Below the pieces are notes generated by a model that was given only the letters and a program-made list of their open reading frames with translations, was not told where the DNA came from and made no database searches. Below are positions 7,176 to 15,700 of a stretch of DNA of 23,398 nt, in pieces. The stretch is from an uncultured Neisseriaceae bacterium (GTDB lineage Bacteria > Pseudomonadota > Gammaproteobacteria > Burkholderiales > UBA11063): positions 1 through 23,398 of the forward strand of contig CALFYC010000131.1 of NCBI GenBank assembly GCA_937952895.1. The letters run 5' to 3'. A program made the translations under genes and the position numbers. Every line of letters starts with the position of its first letter. Within the stretch, counting starts at the first letter, position 1.

Positions 7176-8618
7176 ATGATAAAAAGAGTTTGTTTAATAA
7201 TTACTACTTTGATAATTACTGCTTGTGGAGTAAATAATGATGTATCAGTAAGCACTATTCAAGGTGCTTGCCCTTCTGAAAGTTATGCGCCATATTGTAT
7301 GTCGGTTACTGTGCAAAATAATAGTGGTGGCCAAAATTGGATTAATAGCACGAATTTTCCGATAAATGATCTAACTATGACGTTATCTGGTGCTACTAAT
7401 GTTGCAAGTCCTGCAACTAATACTAGTTTAACTGACCCTAATAATTGTATTAATACAACGATTTCTCCAGGTGAGAGTTGTACATTCTATTTTATGATTA
7501 ATGCCGAAGCATATGCAGTTCAAAGCCAAGAAAATATTAATACAACCTTAAGTTATACAGTTAATAATACACTATTTGGTGGTAGTGATAATACTTATAC
7601 AAGTAGTTTCACCGTAAATCAAAATACCAATTTGTATATTATGGGTTCGAATGCGGTTTTATGGATTTATAATAGTGGGGGAATTAATTCTTACATTGCT
7701 GAATCGACTCCGCCAGTATTATCTATTGCTGCTGATAATACTCAATATGGACTTTTATATCTAAGCACAAATAATGGGGTTTATTCCTATGGGCTACAGA
7801 CTACCAGTTCAGCAATTAACCCAAGTCAAAGTGGTTTATCTGGGGTAAATAATTTATTTACTTTCAATGGTAGCTTATATGCTGCATCAACTAATACAAA
7901 TGCTGCTGGAATTTGGAGTTATTCTTTATCTGGAGAAAGTTGGAATAATGGGGGAAGTGCATTATACCAAGCTGGACAAACTGTGTTTGCAAATAATGTA
8001 AATACAGTTTCTACGTCTTCAAATCTTTATTTATCCGGTAATGGTGGATCAGCAGGTTATAGTAATATAGTATATGACTGTAGTATAAATACAACTTCAA
8101 CTGGAACTTGTGCTACAGAAGGGCGAGTATTAGATGAGGAAAGTTCTCAAGCTTTAGTATATGCTTTAGGTTATGGAACTACAGTTAGCCCACTTTCAGG
8201 TTTATATGCAGGAACTAGTCTTGGGTTATTTGCGGAAATTGGAAGTGGCTCAAATTCAAACTGGATTCATGTGAGTTCAGATGAAAGTCAGTCAATTACT
8301 AATTCAATTAATTCAATTGTTGTTTCTGCAAATGGAGCATTATATGCTGGAGATCAATCTGGAAATATTTGGGTGATTGATAGTAAACCATTACAGGCAT
8401 CAAAATTTACCACATTAGCCGGGGCAAGCATTACAAAAATGATATTAGATGTTAATGGGAATATGTTGTACTTCATAGGTAAAAGTACAAGTGGCTATGG
8501 TTTATATTCGTGTTCATTAGAAAGTGCTACTTGCTCTACACCAACTACAATTAATACAACCGCATTTAGTGGAGTCGAGATTGTAGGTTTGGCAATTGCT
8601 TCACAGTTATCTTATTAA
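7176..8618 (+). CDS. Secreted lipoprotein with Ig-like and propeller-like repeats (copy 2)
   Basis: This is a diverged tandem paralogue of the preceding gene. The 480-residue product has a signal peptide with lipobox ITAC (acylated C17; Gly at +2, so probably outer membrane). The N-terminal domain shares the YAPYCMSVT core and the four cysteines (C32, C41, C91, C102) with copy 1, but lacks an insertion of about 18 residues between the first two. The remainder contains propeller-like repeats such as SANGALYAGDQSGNIWVID and GNMLYFIGKSTSGYGLYSC, with cysteine pairs 302/312 and 446/453. Both copies end in a Ser-Tyr dipeptide. The 11-bp gap to copy 1 and 14-bp gap to engB suggest one transcript, although engB is functionally unrelated. 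No Shine-Dalgarno sequence is visible. Function unknown; extracytoplasmic lipoprotein status is well supported. Confidence 0.8.
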   Translation: MIKRVCLIITTLIITACGVNNDVSVSTIQGACPSESYAPYCMSVTVQNNSGGQNWINSTNFPINDLTMTLSGATNVASPATNTSLTDPNNCINTTISPGESCTFYFMINAEAYAVQSQENINTTLSYTVNNTLFGGSDNTYTSSFTVNQNTNLYIMGSNAVLWIYNSGGINSYIAESTPPVLSIAADNTQYGLLYLSTNNGVYSYGLQTTSSAINPSQSGLSGVNNLFTFNGSLYAASTNTNAAGIWSYSLSGESWNNGGSALYQAGQTVFANNVNTVSTSSNLYLSGNGGSAGYSNIVYDCSINTTSTGTCATEGRVLDEESSQALVYALGYGTTVSPLSGLYAGTSLGLFAEIGSGSNSNWIHVSSDESQSITNSINSIVVSANGALYAGDQSGNIWVIDSKPLQASKFTTLAGASITKMILDVNGNMLYFIGKSTSGYGLYSCSLESATCSTPTTINTTAFSGVEIVGLAIASQLSY

Positions 8619-8632
8619 AGTTAAAGACTAGA

Positions 8633-9250
8633 ATGGCAAATTTAAATTTTAAGTTAGCTAAATTTTTTACCACCGTCAATGACTTAAAGAGTCTACCTGA
8701 TAGTGATAAAGAGATTGCTATAGTTGGACGATCAAATGCGGGTAAGTCAAGCTTATTAAATACTTTAACTAATCAAAACCGTTTAGCTTTTACTTCTAAA
8801 ACTCCAGGTCGTACTCAACATATAAACTATTTTAGTTTAAATCAGGACGGAATATTTTTAGTTGATTTACCTGGTTATGGTTATGCTAAAGTTCCACAGA
8901 GTATTCGTGATCATTGGATTACATTGCTTGGAGATTATTTAGCTAATCGAGAGCAATTAATTGGTTTAGTTTTAATTATGGATAGTAGACATCCTCTAAA
9001 AGAACTAGACTATCAAATGCTTAAATTTTTTGGTAGTACAAAAAAACCTATTCATATTGTTTTATCTAAATCAGATAAATTAACTCATCAAGAAAAAATC
9101 AAATTAGCTCGCTTTGTAAATTCTGAGCTTAAGCAACAAAATTATACCAATTATACAATTCAATTGTTTTCATCAACTAAAAAAAATGGAGTTGAAGAAT
9201 TAGAAAAAGCATTAACTACATGGATAGTTGATGATCCATTAGAAGAATAA
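8633..9250 (+). CDS. engB: Ribosome biogenesis GTPase EngB (YihA/YsxC)
   Basis: EngB is a small TrmE-Era-EngA-EngB-Septin-like GTPase needed for late assembly of the 50S subunit. The 205-residue product has normal length. Its G motifs are visible: G1 GRSNAGKSS (32–40), the G2 region TSKTPGRTQHINYF, G3 DLPGYGYAKVP, G4 LSKSDK (commonly LTKADK, so a conservative variant) and G5 SSTKKNGVEEL. The ATG is 14 bp after the second lipoprotein stop and has only a poor ribosome binding site. The dehydrogenase gene follows after 27 bp. Identification is secure; its grouping with lipoprotein genes looks positional rather than functional. Confidence 0.95.
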   Translation: MANLNFKLAKFFTTVNDLKSLPDSDKEIAIVGRSNAGKSSLLNTLTNQNRLAFTSKTPGRTQHINYFSLNQDGIFLVDLPGYGYAKVPQSIRDHWITLLGDYLANREQLIGLVLIMDSRHPLKELDYQMLKFFGSTKKPIHIVLSKSDKLTHQEKIKLARFVNSELKQQNYTNYTIQLFSSTKKNGVEELEKALTTWIVDDPLEE

Positions 9251-9277
9251 TTATTGAGGGATGTTTTTTAATAAATT

Positions 9278-10735
9278 ATGGTTAATTTAAAAAATCAGGC
9301 TTTATTTAAGCAACAAAATTATATTAATGGTATTTGGGTTAATGCTAAAAGTAATAACACATTGGATGTATTTAATCCATTTAATAATGAAAAAATTGGC
9401 ACAATTCCAAATAGTGGGATAGATGAAACTAAAGCTGCAATTAATGCAGCAAATAGCGCCTTTAAGCTATGGAAAAGTAAAACAGCACAGGAAAGATCCA
9501 CCATTATAAATCGCTGGGCGACTCTTATTGATGAAAATAAAGAAGATTTAGCTAAAATTATGACTGTAGAGCAAGGCAAACCTTTAACTGAAGCTATTGG
9601 AGAAATTAATTATGGAAATAGCTTTAATAAATGGTTTGCTGAAGAAGCTAAACGCATTTATGGAGATGTCATTCCTACTAATAATAATGATCGGCGTTTA
9701 ATTGTAATTAAAGAGCCAATTGGAGTTTGTGCCGCAATAACACCTTGGAATTTTCCCAATGCAATGATTACACGTAAATGTGCTCCAGCGCTAGCCTCAG
9801 GCTGCACATTAGTAATTAAACCTTCAGAGTTAACTCCATTTTCAGCATTTGCTCTAATGGAATTAGCAACTCAAGCAGGATTTCCAGCTGGGGTAATTAA
9901 TATGGTAACTGGAGATGCCAAATTAATTGGTGAAGAGATGTGTAAAAATAAATTAGTTAAAAAACTTTCTTTTACCGGTTCAACTAGAGTTGGTAAATTA
10001 TTAATGCAACAGTGTAGTGATAGTCTAAAAAAAATATCTTTGGAGCTCGGTGGTAATGCGCCTTTCATTATCTTTGAAGATGCAGATATTAAAGCTTCTG
10101 TTGATGGGGTATTAGCTGCAAAATTTCGTAATTCAGGACAAACTTGCGTGTCGGCTAACCGTGTTTATGTACATGAAAAAATTTATGTCCAATTTGTTAC
10201 TGAATTAACTAATCATGTTAAAAAATTGCAAGTGGGTAATGGATTGGATTCAGAAATTAATGTTGGACCTTTAATTAATCAGGCCGGAATTGAGAAGGTT
10301 GAACGTTTAATAAATGATGCTGTTAGCCATGGTGCAAAAATTATTTGTGGAGGAAAACGTCATACTTCATCAGTTAATGCATATGAGCCTACAATTGTAG
10401 AAGATGTTTCAGAAACAATGTCCAGTATTTCATGTGAAGAAATTTTTGGGCCAGTAATTGCACTTTATCGTTTTAATGATGAAAGAGATGTTATTAATCG
10501 TGCTAATAACACTCCATATGGACTTGCTGCTTACTTTTATAGCCGAGATATTAGTAAAGTTTGGAGAGTTGCGGAAGAGTTAGAATTTGGTATTATTAGT
10601 ATCAATAAAGGGATTTTTTCAACTGAAGCCGCTCCATTTGGTGGTATGAAAGAATCTGGTTTTGGGCGTGAAGGGTCTAAATACGGAATAGATGACTTTA
10701 TTCAAGTTAAATATTTATGCATGGGGATTAACTAA
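9278..10735 (+). CDS. gabD: NAD(P)-dependent succinate-semialdehyde dehydrogenase, GabD type
   Basis: The product belongs to the aldehyde dehydrogenase superfamily and is closest in pattern to GabD, which oxidises succinate semialdehyde to succinate at the end of GABA breakdown. The 485-residue length fits. Visible are the cofactor segment TPWNFPNAMITRK, the catalytic glutamate in LELGGNAPFIIFEDAD (E256), the nucleophile in FRNSGQTCVSANRVYV (C290) and the C-terminal EEIFGPV and PFGGMKESGFGREG motifs. The FRNSGQTC–SANR stretch is typical of the GabD branch. No GABA transaminase or transporter lies nearby, so the physiological substrate is inferred. The start is bounded by an in-frame TAA at 9272; the nearest GAGGG (9256–9260) is 17 bases away, unusually far. 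It ends the plus-strand block and faces nadD. Confidence 0.88.
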   Translation: MVNLKNQALFKQQNYINGIWVNAKSNNTLDVFNPFNNEKIGTIPNSGIDETKAAINAANSAFKLWKSKTAQERSTIINRWATLIDENKEDLAKIMTVEQGKPLTEAIGEINYGNSFNKWFAEEAKRIYGDVIPTNNNDRRLIVIKEPIGVCAAITPWNFPNAMITRKCAPALASGCTLVIKPSELTPFSAFALMELATQAGFPAGVINMVTGDAKLIGEEMCKNKLVKKLSFTGSTRVGKLLMQQCSDSLKKISLELGGNAPFIIFEDADIKASVDGVLAAKFRNSGQTCVSANRVYVHEKIYVQFVTELTNHVKKLQVGNGLDSEINVGPLINQAGIEKVERLINDAVSHGAKIICGGKRHTSSVNAYEPTIVEDVSETMSSISCEEIFGPVIALYRFNDERDVINRANNTPYGLAAYFYSRDISKVWRVAEELEFGIISINKGIFSTEAAPFGGMKESGFGREGSKYGIDDFIQVKYLCMGIN

Positions 10736-10860
10736 AAGTTTTATTTATACACTAGAGGATAACTTTTTTAAATCTTTTGGTATTGGTTTGCCTTCTTAAG
10801 TGCAGCCAGATAAATGTAATAAATAATAGTAAGTATATAGCTATTAAGTTTTTAAAGTTA

Positions 10861-10900
10861 CTCAATTTTAGATTCTTTATCAAAAAATTAATAAATTGAG
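10861..10900. terminator. Weak inverted repeat between convergent gabD and nadD
   Basis: The 232-bp gap between convergent gabD and nadD holds the arms CTCAATTT and AAATTGAG (8 bp) with a 24-base AT-rich loop. No long T-run follows on either strand, so termination activity is doubtful. A second weak pair (AAAAGTT 10734–10740 with AACTTTT 10761–10767) overlaps the gabD stop. I see no small gene in this gap. Confidence 0.2.
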
Positions 10901-10967
10901 CATTTTATGTTTCAAGTCAACTTGTCATCATTTGAATATTAGCTGATAGGTATTCTAAAAAACCATA

Positions 10968-11612
10968 TTATTTTATATACAGATTCTTTTGTCTAATATA
11001 GTCTAAAACAGCTTTTGGAACTAATTTATCAATAGATTTGTGTTGTTTAATATGCATACGTGTATCGGTTGATGATATATCTATTGGATTAAAATTAGTA
11101 ATATGGAAGATTTTGCCATTGGGAGGATATGGTGGGGTAAAATCTTTAGTTATCCTATTTCTTATTTCTTGCCCAAGCTTATTAGGTAAGCTTTTCATTG
11201 GATATCCTGGTCTTGTAATTAAAATAAAATTAGTAAGTGTAAATAATTCTTGCCAATTATCCCATGTATATAAACTTTCTAGAGAATCACTACCAATAAA
11301 AAAGAATAAAGGAGTTATATCGCCAATTTCCTGTCTTATTTTACGTAATGTAAGATAAGTATAGCAAAATTCTTTGCTATTAATTTCACATTCATTGATT
11401 TTAAAATAGTCAATACCTTGAATGGCTAGTTTAAGCATTGCTAAGCGGTCATTATCTGTTGATAATGGTGCCATTTTATGTGGAGGAATTCCAGTTGGTA
11501 AAAAGGTAATTGGTATTTTAAATTTATCATAAATTGCTTGAGCTAATGCAATATGAGCACTGTGTATAGGATCAAATGTTCCTCCAAAAATTATTATGGG
11601 TGTTTGTGACAT
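10968..11612 (-). CDS. nadD: Nicotinate-nucleotide adenylyltransferase
   Basis: NadD joins nicotinate mononucleotide and ATP to form deamido-NAD, a step of NAD synthesis. The 214-residue product has the nucleotidyltransferase motif GGTFDPIHSAH (10–20), matching the usual GGTFDPxHxGH pattern with Ala in place of the last Gly, and the C-terminal ISSTDTR motif in place of the usual ISSTxIR. The internal PPHK motif and the FIGSDSLESL segment are also present. It lies 19 bp after the purF stop and seems to be the last gene of the minus-strand cluster; it has no clear Shine-Dalgarno, but TATAAG sits seven bases upstream of the ATG. Usually nadD is next to rsfS, which here is far away. Family assignment is firm. 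Confidence 0.93.
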   Translation of the reverse strand: MSQTPIIIFGGTFDPIHSAHIALAQAIYDKFKIPITFLPTGIPPHKMAPLSTDNDRLAMLKLAIQGIDYFKINECEINSKEFCYTYLTLRKIRQEIGDITPLFFFIGSDSLESLYTWDNWQELFTLTNFILITRPGYPMKSLPNKLGQEIRNRITKDFTPPYPPNGKIFHITNFNPIDISSTDTRMHIKQHKSIDKLVPKAVLDYIRQKNLYIK

Positions 11613-11631
11613 ATGATAGCTTATATTAAAA

Positions 11632-13074
11632 TTAACAATACTTTTGATCTAACTGGTTAAGATCAACATCATTAGTTATATATTGACCATCAAAACATGA
11701 GGCATCAAAATTAGTTATTTCTGAATTTATTTCAGTAATTGACTGTTTCAAATCTTCAAGCTTCTGAAAAATTACCTGGTCTGCTCCTAAACTTTGTCGT
11801 ATTTCTTCATCACTTTTTTGATAGGCGATTAATTCGTGATGGGTTGGCATATCAATTCCATATACATTTGGGTATTTGACTTGTGGCGCAGCTGATGCAA
11901 TATAAACTTTTTTAGCTCCACATGATCTTACAATGTTTATAATTTCACGTGAAGTAGTTCCCCTCACAATTGAATCGTCGACCAATAAAATATTTTTATC
12001 TTTAAATTCTAATTTTATAGGGCTTAGCTTACTTTTAACCGCAATTTTACGCTGTTGCTGATCTGGTAACATAAAAGTTCTACCCATAAAATGATTTTTA
12101 ACAAATCCTTCACGATATGGTTTTTTTAGATATTCAGCCACTTCAATAGCGATAGTGCGTGGAGTATCTGGAACTGGAATTATGGCATCAATATCTAAAT
12201 TATACTTGGCTATTTCTTGAGCTAAATATTTACCCATTAAGCGACGAGCTTCTTGGACAGGAACTTGTTCAATAATAGAATCAGGTCGTGATAAATAAAC
12301 GTACTCAAAAATACATATATTTAATTTAGGGTTTGGATGACAGATTTTACTTTCGAGCTTGCCTTGTTGATCAATAATAATTGCTTCGCCAGGCTTTAAA
12401 TCACGAATAATATCAAAACCATTGGTTTCAAGAGCACAGCTTTCAGATGCTATAATATATGAAGATGTTCCATCTATTTCATCACGTTTACCCAAAATCA
12501 GTGGACGAATACCATTTGGATCACGAAATGCAACTAAGCCATAATTAGCAATAATACTAACTACAGCATAGCCACCTTTAATTCGTTGATTTAAATTAGT
12601 TATTGCTGTAAAAATTTTATAGTTATCTAAATCTTTTTGTACTGTTAGTTGTTCAAGTTCAAAAGCAAATACATTAGTTAGGATCTCTGAATCCGACTTA
12701 GTTCGAACATGACGATGATTTTTACTTAAAACGTCGTTTCTTAATTTAGCAGCATTAGTTAAGTTCCCATTATGAGCAAGCATAATACCAAATGGTGAGT
12801 TTACGTAAAATGGTTGAGCTTGTTCTGGATCATTGGCAGATCCTGCAGTTGGGTAGCGCACATGACCAATTCCGATATTCCCTTTTAGATAAGTTAAATC
12901 GTATTCTTTAATTACTTCTTTAACTAGACCAAGTTCCTTTTTTAAATGCATCAAATTTCCATCAAGAGTTGCAACACCTGCAGCCTGCTGACCTCTATGT
13001 TGTAAGCTTTTTAAGCTATTTATAAGGGTTTGATTAACTGGACTTTGGGCAACAATACCAATTATTCCACACAT
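11632..13074 (-). CDS. purF: Amidophosphoribosyltransferase
   Basis: PurF catalyses the first step of purine synthesis, making 5-phosphoribosylamine from PRPP and glutamine. The 480-residue product begins MCGIIGIVAQ, so the catalytic Cys becomes N-terminal after Met removal and there is no propeptide, as in the Escherichia coli type. The glutaminase domain shows the RYPTAGSAND and AHNGNLTNA segments. The phosphoribosyltransferase domain shows the YVYLSRPDS motif and the PRPP loop ILLVDDSIVRGTTSREI (about 358–374). It is slightly shorter than the E. coli enzyme of about 505 residues, mainly at the C-terminus. An AAGGAT upstream gives a plausible ribosome binding site. The gene follows cvpA, as in many Beta- and Gammaproteobacteria. 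Confidence 0.96.
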   Translation of the reverse strand: MCGIIGIVAQSPVNQTLINSLKSLQHRGQQAAGVATLDGNLMHLKKELGLVKEVIKEYDLTYLKGNIGIGHVRYPTAGSANDPEQAQPFYVNSPFGIMLAHNGNLTNAAKLRNDVLSKNHRHVRTKSDSEILTNVFAFELEQLTVQKDLDNYKIFTAITNLNQRIKGGYAVVSIIANYGLVAFRDPNGIRPLILGKRDEIDGTSSYIIASESCALETNGFDIIRDLKPGEAIIIDQQGKLESKICHPNPKLNICIFEYVYLSRPDSIIEQVPVQEARRLMGKYLAQEIAKYNLDIDAIIPVPDTPRTIAIEVAEYLKKPYREGFVKNHFMGRTFMLPDQQQRKIAVKSKLSPIKLEFKDKNILLVDDSIVRGTTSREIINIVRSCGAKKVYIASAAPQVKYPNVYGIDMPTHHELIAYQKSDEEIRQSLGADQVIFQKLEDLKQSITEINSEITNFDASCFDGQYITNDVDLNQLDQKYC

Positions 13075-13119
13075 TATTTAAAATCCTTTTAATCAAATTA
13101 GTTAAATATTATTATCTAT

Positions 13120-13638
13120 TTATAAAGTAGTGCTAAATGTATGTTTTGGTAAATCATGCATTCGTTCAGGAATTAAGTCAACGATCCAAAGTACAACAGG
13201 TTCAATTACAATAGATATTTTGGCTTTCTGCCAGTTGTGAATTGGATCAAAATTTAACATTTCAATTACTATTATCAGTAATGCAGAAATTAATATTCCA
13301 CGGACTACTCCAAATACAATACCGAGTAAGTAATTTACGCTATTTAAACCAATAGTGCTAATAAATTTATTACATAGTTTTTTAATTAATGCAATAATAA
13401 TTGCCACAATAATAAAAATAATAATAAAAATAAGGGCGTTACGAATTAATTGATTTGTAACTGAATGCGGGAGTAAATGATCAATATAATTTCCAAATTT
13501 ACGCATAAGCCAAATGGTTATAAACCATGAGCTTAAAGATAATATTTCAGATAAGCCACCTCTAATCAAAGCTAAAATTGCAGATGAAGCAATAATCCCA
13601 ATAAAAGCTATATCATAGGTTGAAGATGCTATATTCAT
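13120..13638 (-). CDS. cvpA: CvpA family membrane protein
   Basis: CvpA was named for colicin V production in Escherichia coli; its wider role appears to be envelope-related and is not settled. The 172-residue product has about four hydrophobic helices: near residues 8–30, 33–47, 66–86 and 102–126. The conserved glycine-rich RGGLSEILSLSSW stretch lies in the first loop and second helix, and the second half has the VNYLLGIVFGVVRGIL segment typical of the family. It lies directly between the SPOR protein (6 bp gap) and purF (45 bp gap), a gene order known in Beta- and Gammaproteobacteria that strongly supports the name. No good Shine-Dalgarno precedes the ATG, which suggests translation coupled to the SPOR gene. 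Confidence 0.88.
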   Translation of the reverse strand: MNIASSTYDIAFIGIIASSAILALIRGGLSEILSLSSWFITIWLMRKFGNYIDHLLPHSVTNQLIRNALIFIIIFIIVAIIIALIKKLCNKFISTIGLNSVNYLLGIVFGVVRGILISALLIIVIEMLNFDPIHNWQKAKISIVIEPVVLWIVDLIPERMHDLPKHTFSTTL

Positions 13639-13644
13639 AGTGAG

Positions 13645-14370
13645 TTAAATGTCGTTTCCTAATTTGTTTTTAATTTCAGTTAAGCGTTTATTTGCCATGT
13701 CTTTATTTAAAAATGGTCCAATTCTAAGTCGATACATTGGCTTTTTATTAACTATTGTAGTTTGGATTGTAGAATGAATATCGTTTTCTAATAATTGTTG
13801 ATGAACTTCATTTGCTGATTTTTTTTCATTAAGACTGATTAATAATACAAAATAGACTGGTTTTGTAGTTTCTGCTTTACCTTCAAGTATTTCATCCGGA
13901 GTTGGTTTGTGTTTAATTACATCACTGATTATAATTGGTTTTAATGTTGCTAAATCAAAACTATTTTTACTTTCAGTCGCAATCACGCTACTAGAACTAT
14001 TTTCTTTACTAATAATACTTGCTTGGATAGTTGCGGAGCTTGTTGCTTTTACGGTTTGGTTAGCTGTAGCAGTACTATTTGTTGATGCATTTTGAGTAAT
14101 AAGTGAACTATTCTTCGTTGTGATATTTTGTGCGATACCTGCTGATGCTGATGTGGATTTTTCGGTAACGTTGGTTTGGGTATTTGTTGTATTTTTAATT
14201 TCAATAGTTTCCGGGTTAACTGGGATTGGCTTAACTCTAGCAGTAACATTCAGTAGGATTATTAAAGCAACAAATAATAGAAATATGCTACCAATTAATT
14301 TACGGCGTGCTTTTTTCTTGGCAGTTTCAGTTTGGCGAATTAAATTACTTTTAGATGGTGGTTGTTGCAT
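13645..14370 (-). CDS. SPOR-domain protein, DedD-like cell division factor
   Basis: SPOR domains bind denuded glycan strands of septal peptidoglycan, and DedD/FtsN-type proteins use them to reach the division site. The 241-residue product has a short basic cytoplasmic start rich in Lys and Arg (residues 6–24), one membrane helix (about 25–43), a long low-complexity periplasmic linker rich in Thr, Ser, Asn and Ala (about 55–150), and a C-terminal SPOR domain (about 168–241) ending with YRLRIGPFLNKDMANKRL. This bitopic layout and the position between folC and cvpA match the DedD slot in Proteobacteria. Its ATG overlaps the folC stop by one base (TAATG), and GAGGT five bases upstream can act as ribosome binding site. 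The domain call is firm; exact equivalence to DedD is inferred. Confidence 0.85.
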   Translation of the reverse strand: MQQPPSKSNLIRQTETAKKKARRKLIGSIFLLFVALIILLNVTARVKPIPVNPETIEIKNTTNTQTNVTEKSTSASAGIAQNITTKNSSLITQNASTNSTATANQTVKATSSATIQASIISKENSSSSVIATESKNSFDLATLKPIIISDVIKHKPTPDEILEGKAETTKPVYFVLLISLNEKKSANEVHQQLLENDIHSTIQTTIVNKKPMYRLRIGPFLNKDMANKRLTEIKNKLGNDI

Positions 14371-15635
14371 TAATACCTCGAGTTTAGATTAATTTTATAT
14401 ATTTCTTCTACTACTAAAAATGAACCAAAACAAACAATACGGTCTTGTGTAGTGCAAGATTTTTGGGTTTTTTCAAATGCTTGGGTAATAGTTTCGCATT
14501 TTATAATATTCTCTTGAATTACACCATGTTTGGTTAGTTGCTCTTCTATTCTATTTAAGTTCAATGCACGATTTGATTTAATTGGTGCAATAAACCACCG
14601 ATCAAATGCTGATTTACTTAATTGAATAATTTGAGAAATATCTTTATCACTAGCAATTCCAAAAATAGCATAGCTATTTTTTACAAAGGGTAATTTTAGC
14701 ATATTTTTTAACATTTGGGATACAGCTTGAGCATTATGGGCTACATCTAAAATAATTTGTGGAATTCCGGGTAATACTTGAAAACGTCCAGTTAAGCGTG
14801 TCTGTAATATGCCATTTTTAATTGTTGTAATGGTTGTAGGAAATCGATCATGAATTTTATTTAAAATTGCGATACTCAGTGCTACATTATTGATTTGTTC
14901 TATTCCACGCATTGCAGGGAATGGGATACTGTATAAATTACGAATATTATCAATAAAATCAAACCCTGATTCATGAATTTTGGTTGTAAAATTAATTCCC
15001 AATTGATATAAATTAGCCTTAATGTTTTTTGCATAATTGTATAATGTTATTGGCATATCCTTCGAGCCATAAAAAAAAGGCTTATCTGCACGTAAAATGC
15101 CAGCTTTTTGATTAGCGATTTCATCCAGTGTATTTCCAAGAATTGCTTGATGATCAAAATCAATAGAAGTAATTACACTAATCTCTGGTTCAAACAAATT
15201 TGTTACATCATATTTACCACCAACACCAACTTCAATAATTGCAATATCAATTTTTCGTTGCATGAAGATATAATGTGCAGCAAGAGTAAAGGTTTTAAAT
15301 ATGCCAAGATTGGTCTTACTATGGCTAATAACATGATCTAATCCGTGAATTAATGTATTATCATCAACCACTTGATTACTAAGTGTAATTCTTTCATTAT
15401 AATCTATTACATGGGGTGAAGTAAAGCATCCGGTTTTATAACCAGAAAGTGTCAAAATAGTATTTAGATATGCACAAGTGGAACCTTTGCCATTAGTCCC
15501 ACCAACTAAAATTATGGGGTAATTCGGCTCGAGTTTTAAATTGTTTATTACTTGCTTAACTTCATCTAAATTATTAGAGAAATTATCAGCTAAGAGTAAT
15601 TTATCTATTAAGTCTTGCTTATTTGGGTTTTGCAT
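14370..15635 (-). CDS. folC: Bifunctional folylpolyglutamate / dihydrofolate synthase
   Basis: FolC adds glutamate to dihydropteroate and then to reduced folates, using ATP, and so completes and retains folate in the cell. The 421-residue product is a Mur-ligase-like enzyme. Motifs seen: the P-loop GGTNGKGST (45–53), the FTSPHVIDYNERI segment (about 73–85), the EVGVGGKYDVTN stretch, SIDFDHQAILGNTLDEIANQKAGI, which is highly conserved, and ILDVAHNAQAV in the C-terminal domain. The stop overlaps the start of the SPOR gene by one base. No Shine-Dalgarno is seen, but a promoter-like pair lies just upstream and would place transcription start at the ATG. It follows the 122-residue gene after 65 bp. 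Identification is secure; dual function is the usual state in Proteobacteria. Confidence 0.95.
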   Translation of the reverse strand: MQNPNKQDLIDKLLLADNFSNNLDEVKQVINNLKLEPNYPIILVGGTNGKGSTCAYLNTILTLSGYKTGCFTSPHVIDYNERITLSNQVVDDNTLIHGLDHVISHSKTNLGIFKTFTLAAHYIFMQRKIDIAIIEVGVGGKYDVTNLFEPEISVITSIDFDHQAILGNTLDEIANQKAGILRADKPFFYGSKDMPITLYNYAKNIKANLYQLGINFTTKIHESGFDFIDNIRNLYSIPFPAMRGIEQINNVALSIAILNKIHDRFPTTITTIKNGILQTRLTGRFQVLPGIPQIILDVAHNAQAVSQMLKNMLKLPFVKNSYAIFGIASDKDISQIIQLSKSAFDRWFIAPIKSNRALNLNRIEEQLTKHGVIQENIIKCETITQAFEKTQKSCTTQDRIVCFGSFLVVEEIYKINLNSRY

Positions 15636-15641
15636 ATGTTA

Positions 15642-15670
15642 TATATAATTATAAGCAAATAAATTATCAA
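15642..15670 (-). promoter_or_regulatory. Candidate folC promoter
   Basis: On the minus strand TTGATA (15670–15665) and TATATA (15647–15642) are separated by exactly 17 bp. Standard spacing puts transcription start at about 15635, the A of the folC start codon, which has no Shine-Dalgarno. This would give a leaderless messenger. A TATAAT also lies at 15653–15648 but without a matching -35. AT-rich sequence makes chance matches common. Confidence 0.35.
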
Positions 15671-15700
15671 TATAATATTGACAAAATATTATAGGTTAGA

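Noticed and set aside
5581..8618. Nucleotide repeats or CRISPR-like array within the lipoprotein genes
   Set aside because: The repetition is at the protein level (propeller-like blades) with diverged DNA; there are no identical repeats with regular spacers.
10914..10925. Short palindrome CAAGT-CA-ACTTG near the nadD end
   Set aside because: A five-bp stem without a T-run is expected by chance and does not support a terminator.
11038..11358. Plus-strand open frame of 106 codons
   Set aside because: It is antisense to nadD, which has clear motifs; long shadow frames are frequent in AT-rich coding DNA.
14049..14249. Leu/Gln-rich minus-strand frame of 66 codons
   Set aside because: It overlaps the low-complexity linker of the SPOR protein in another phase; composition follows from the repeated Thr/Asn codons.
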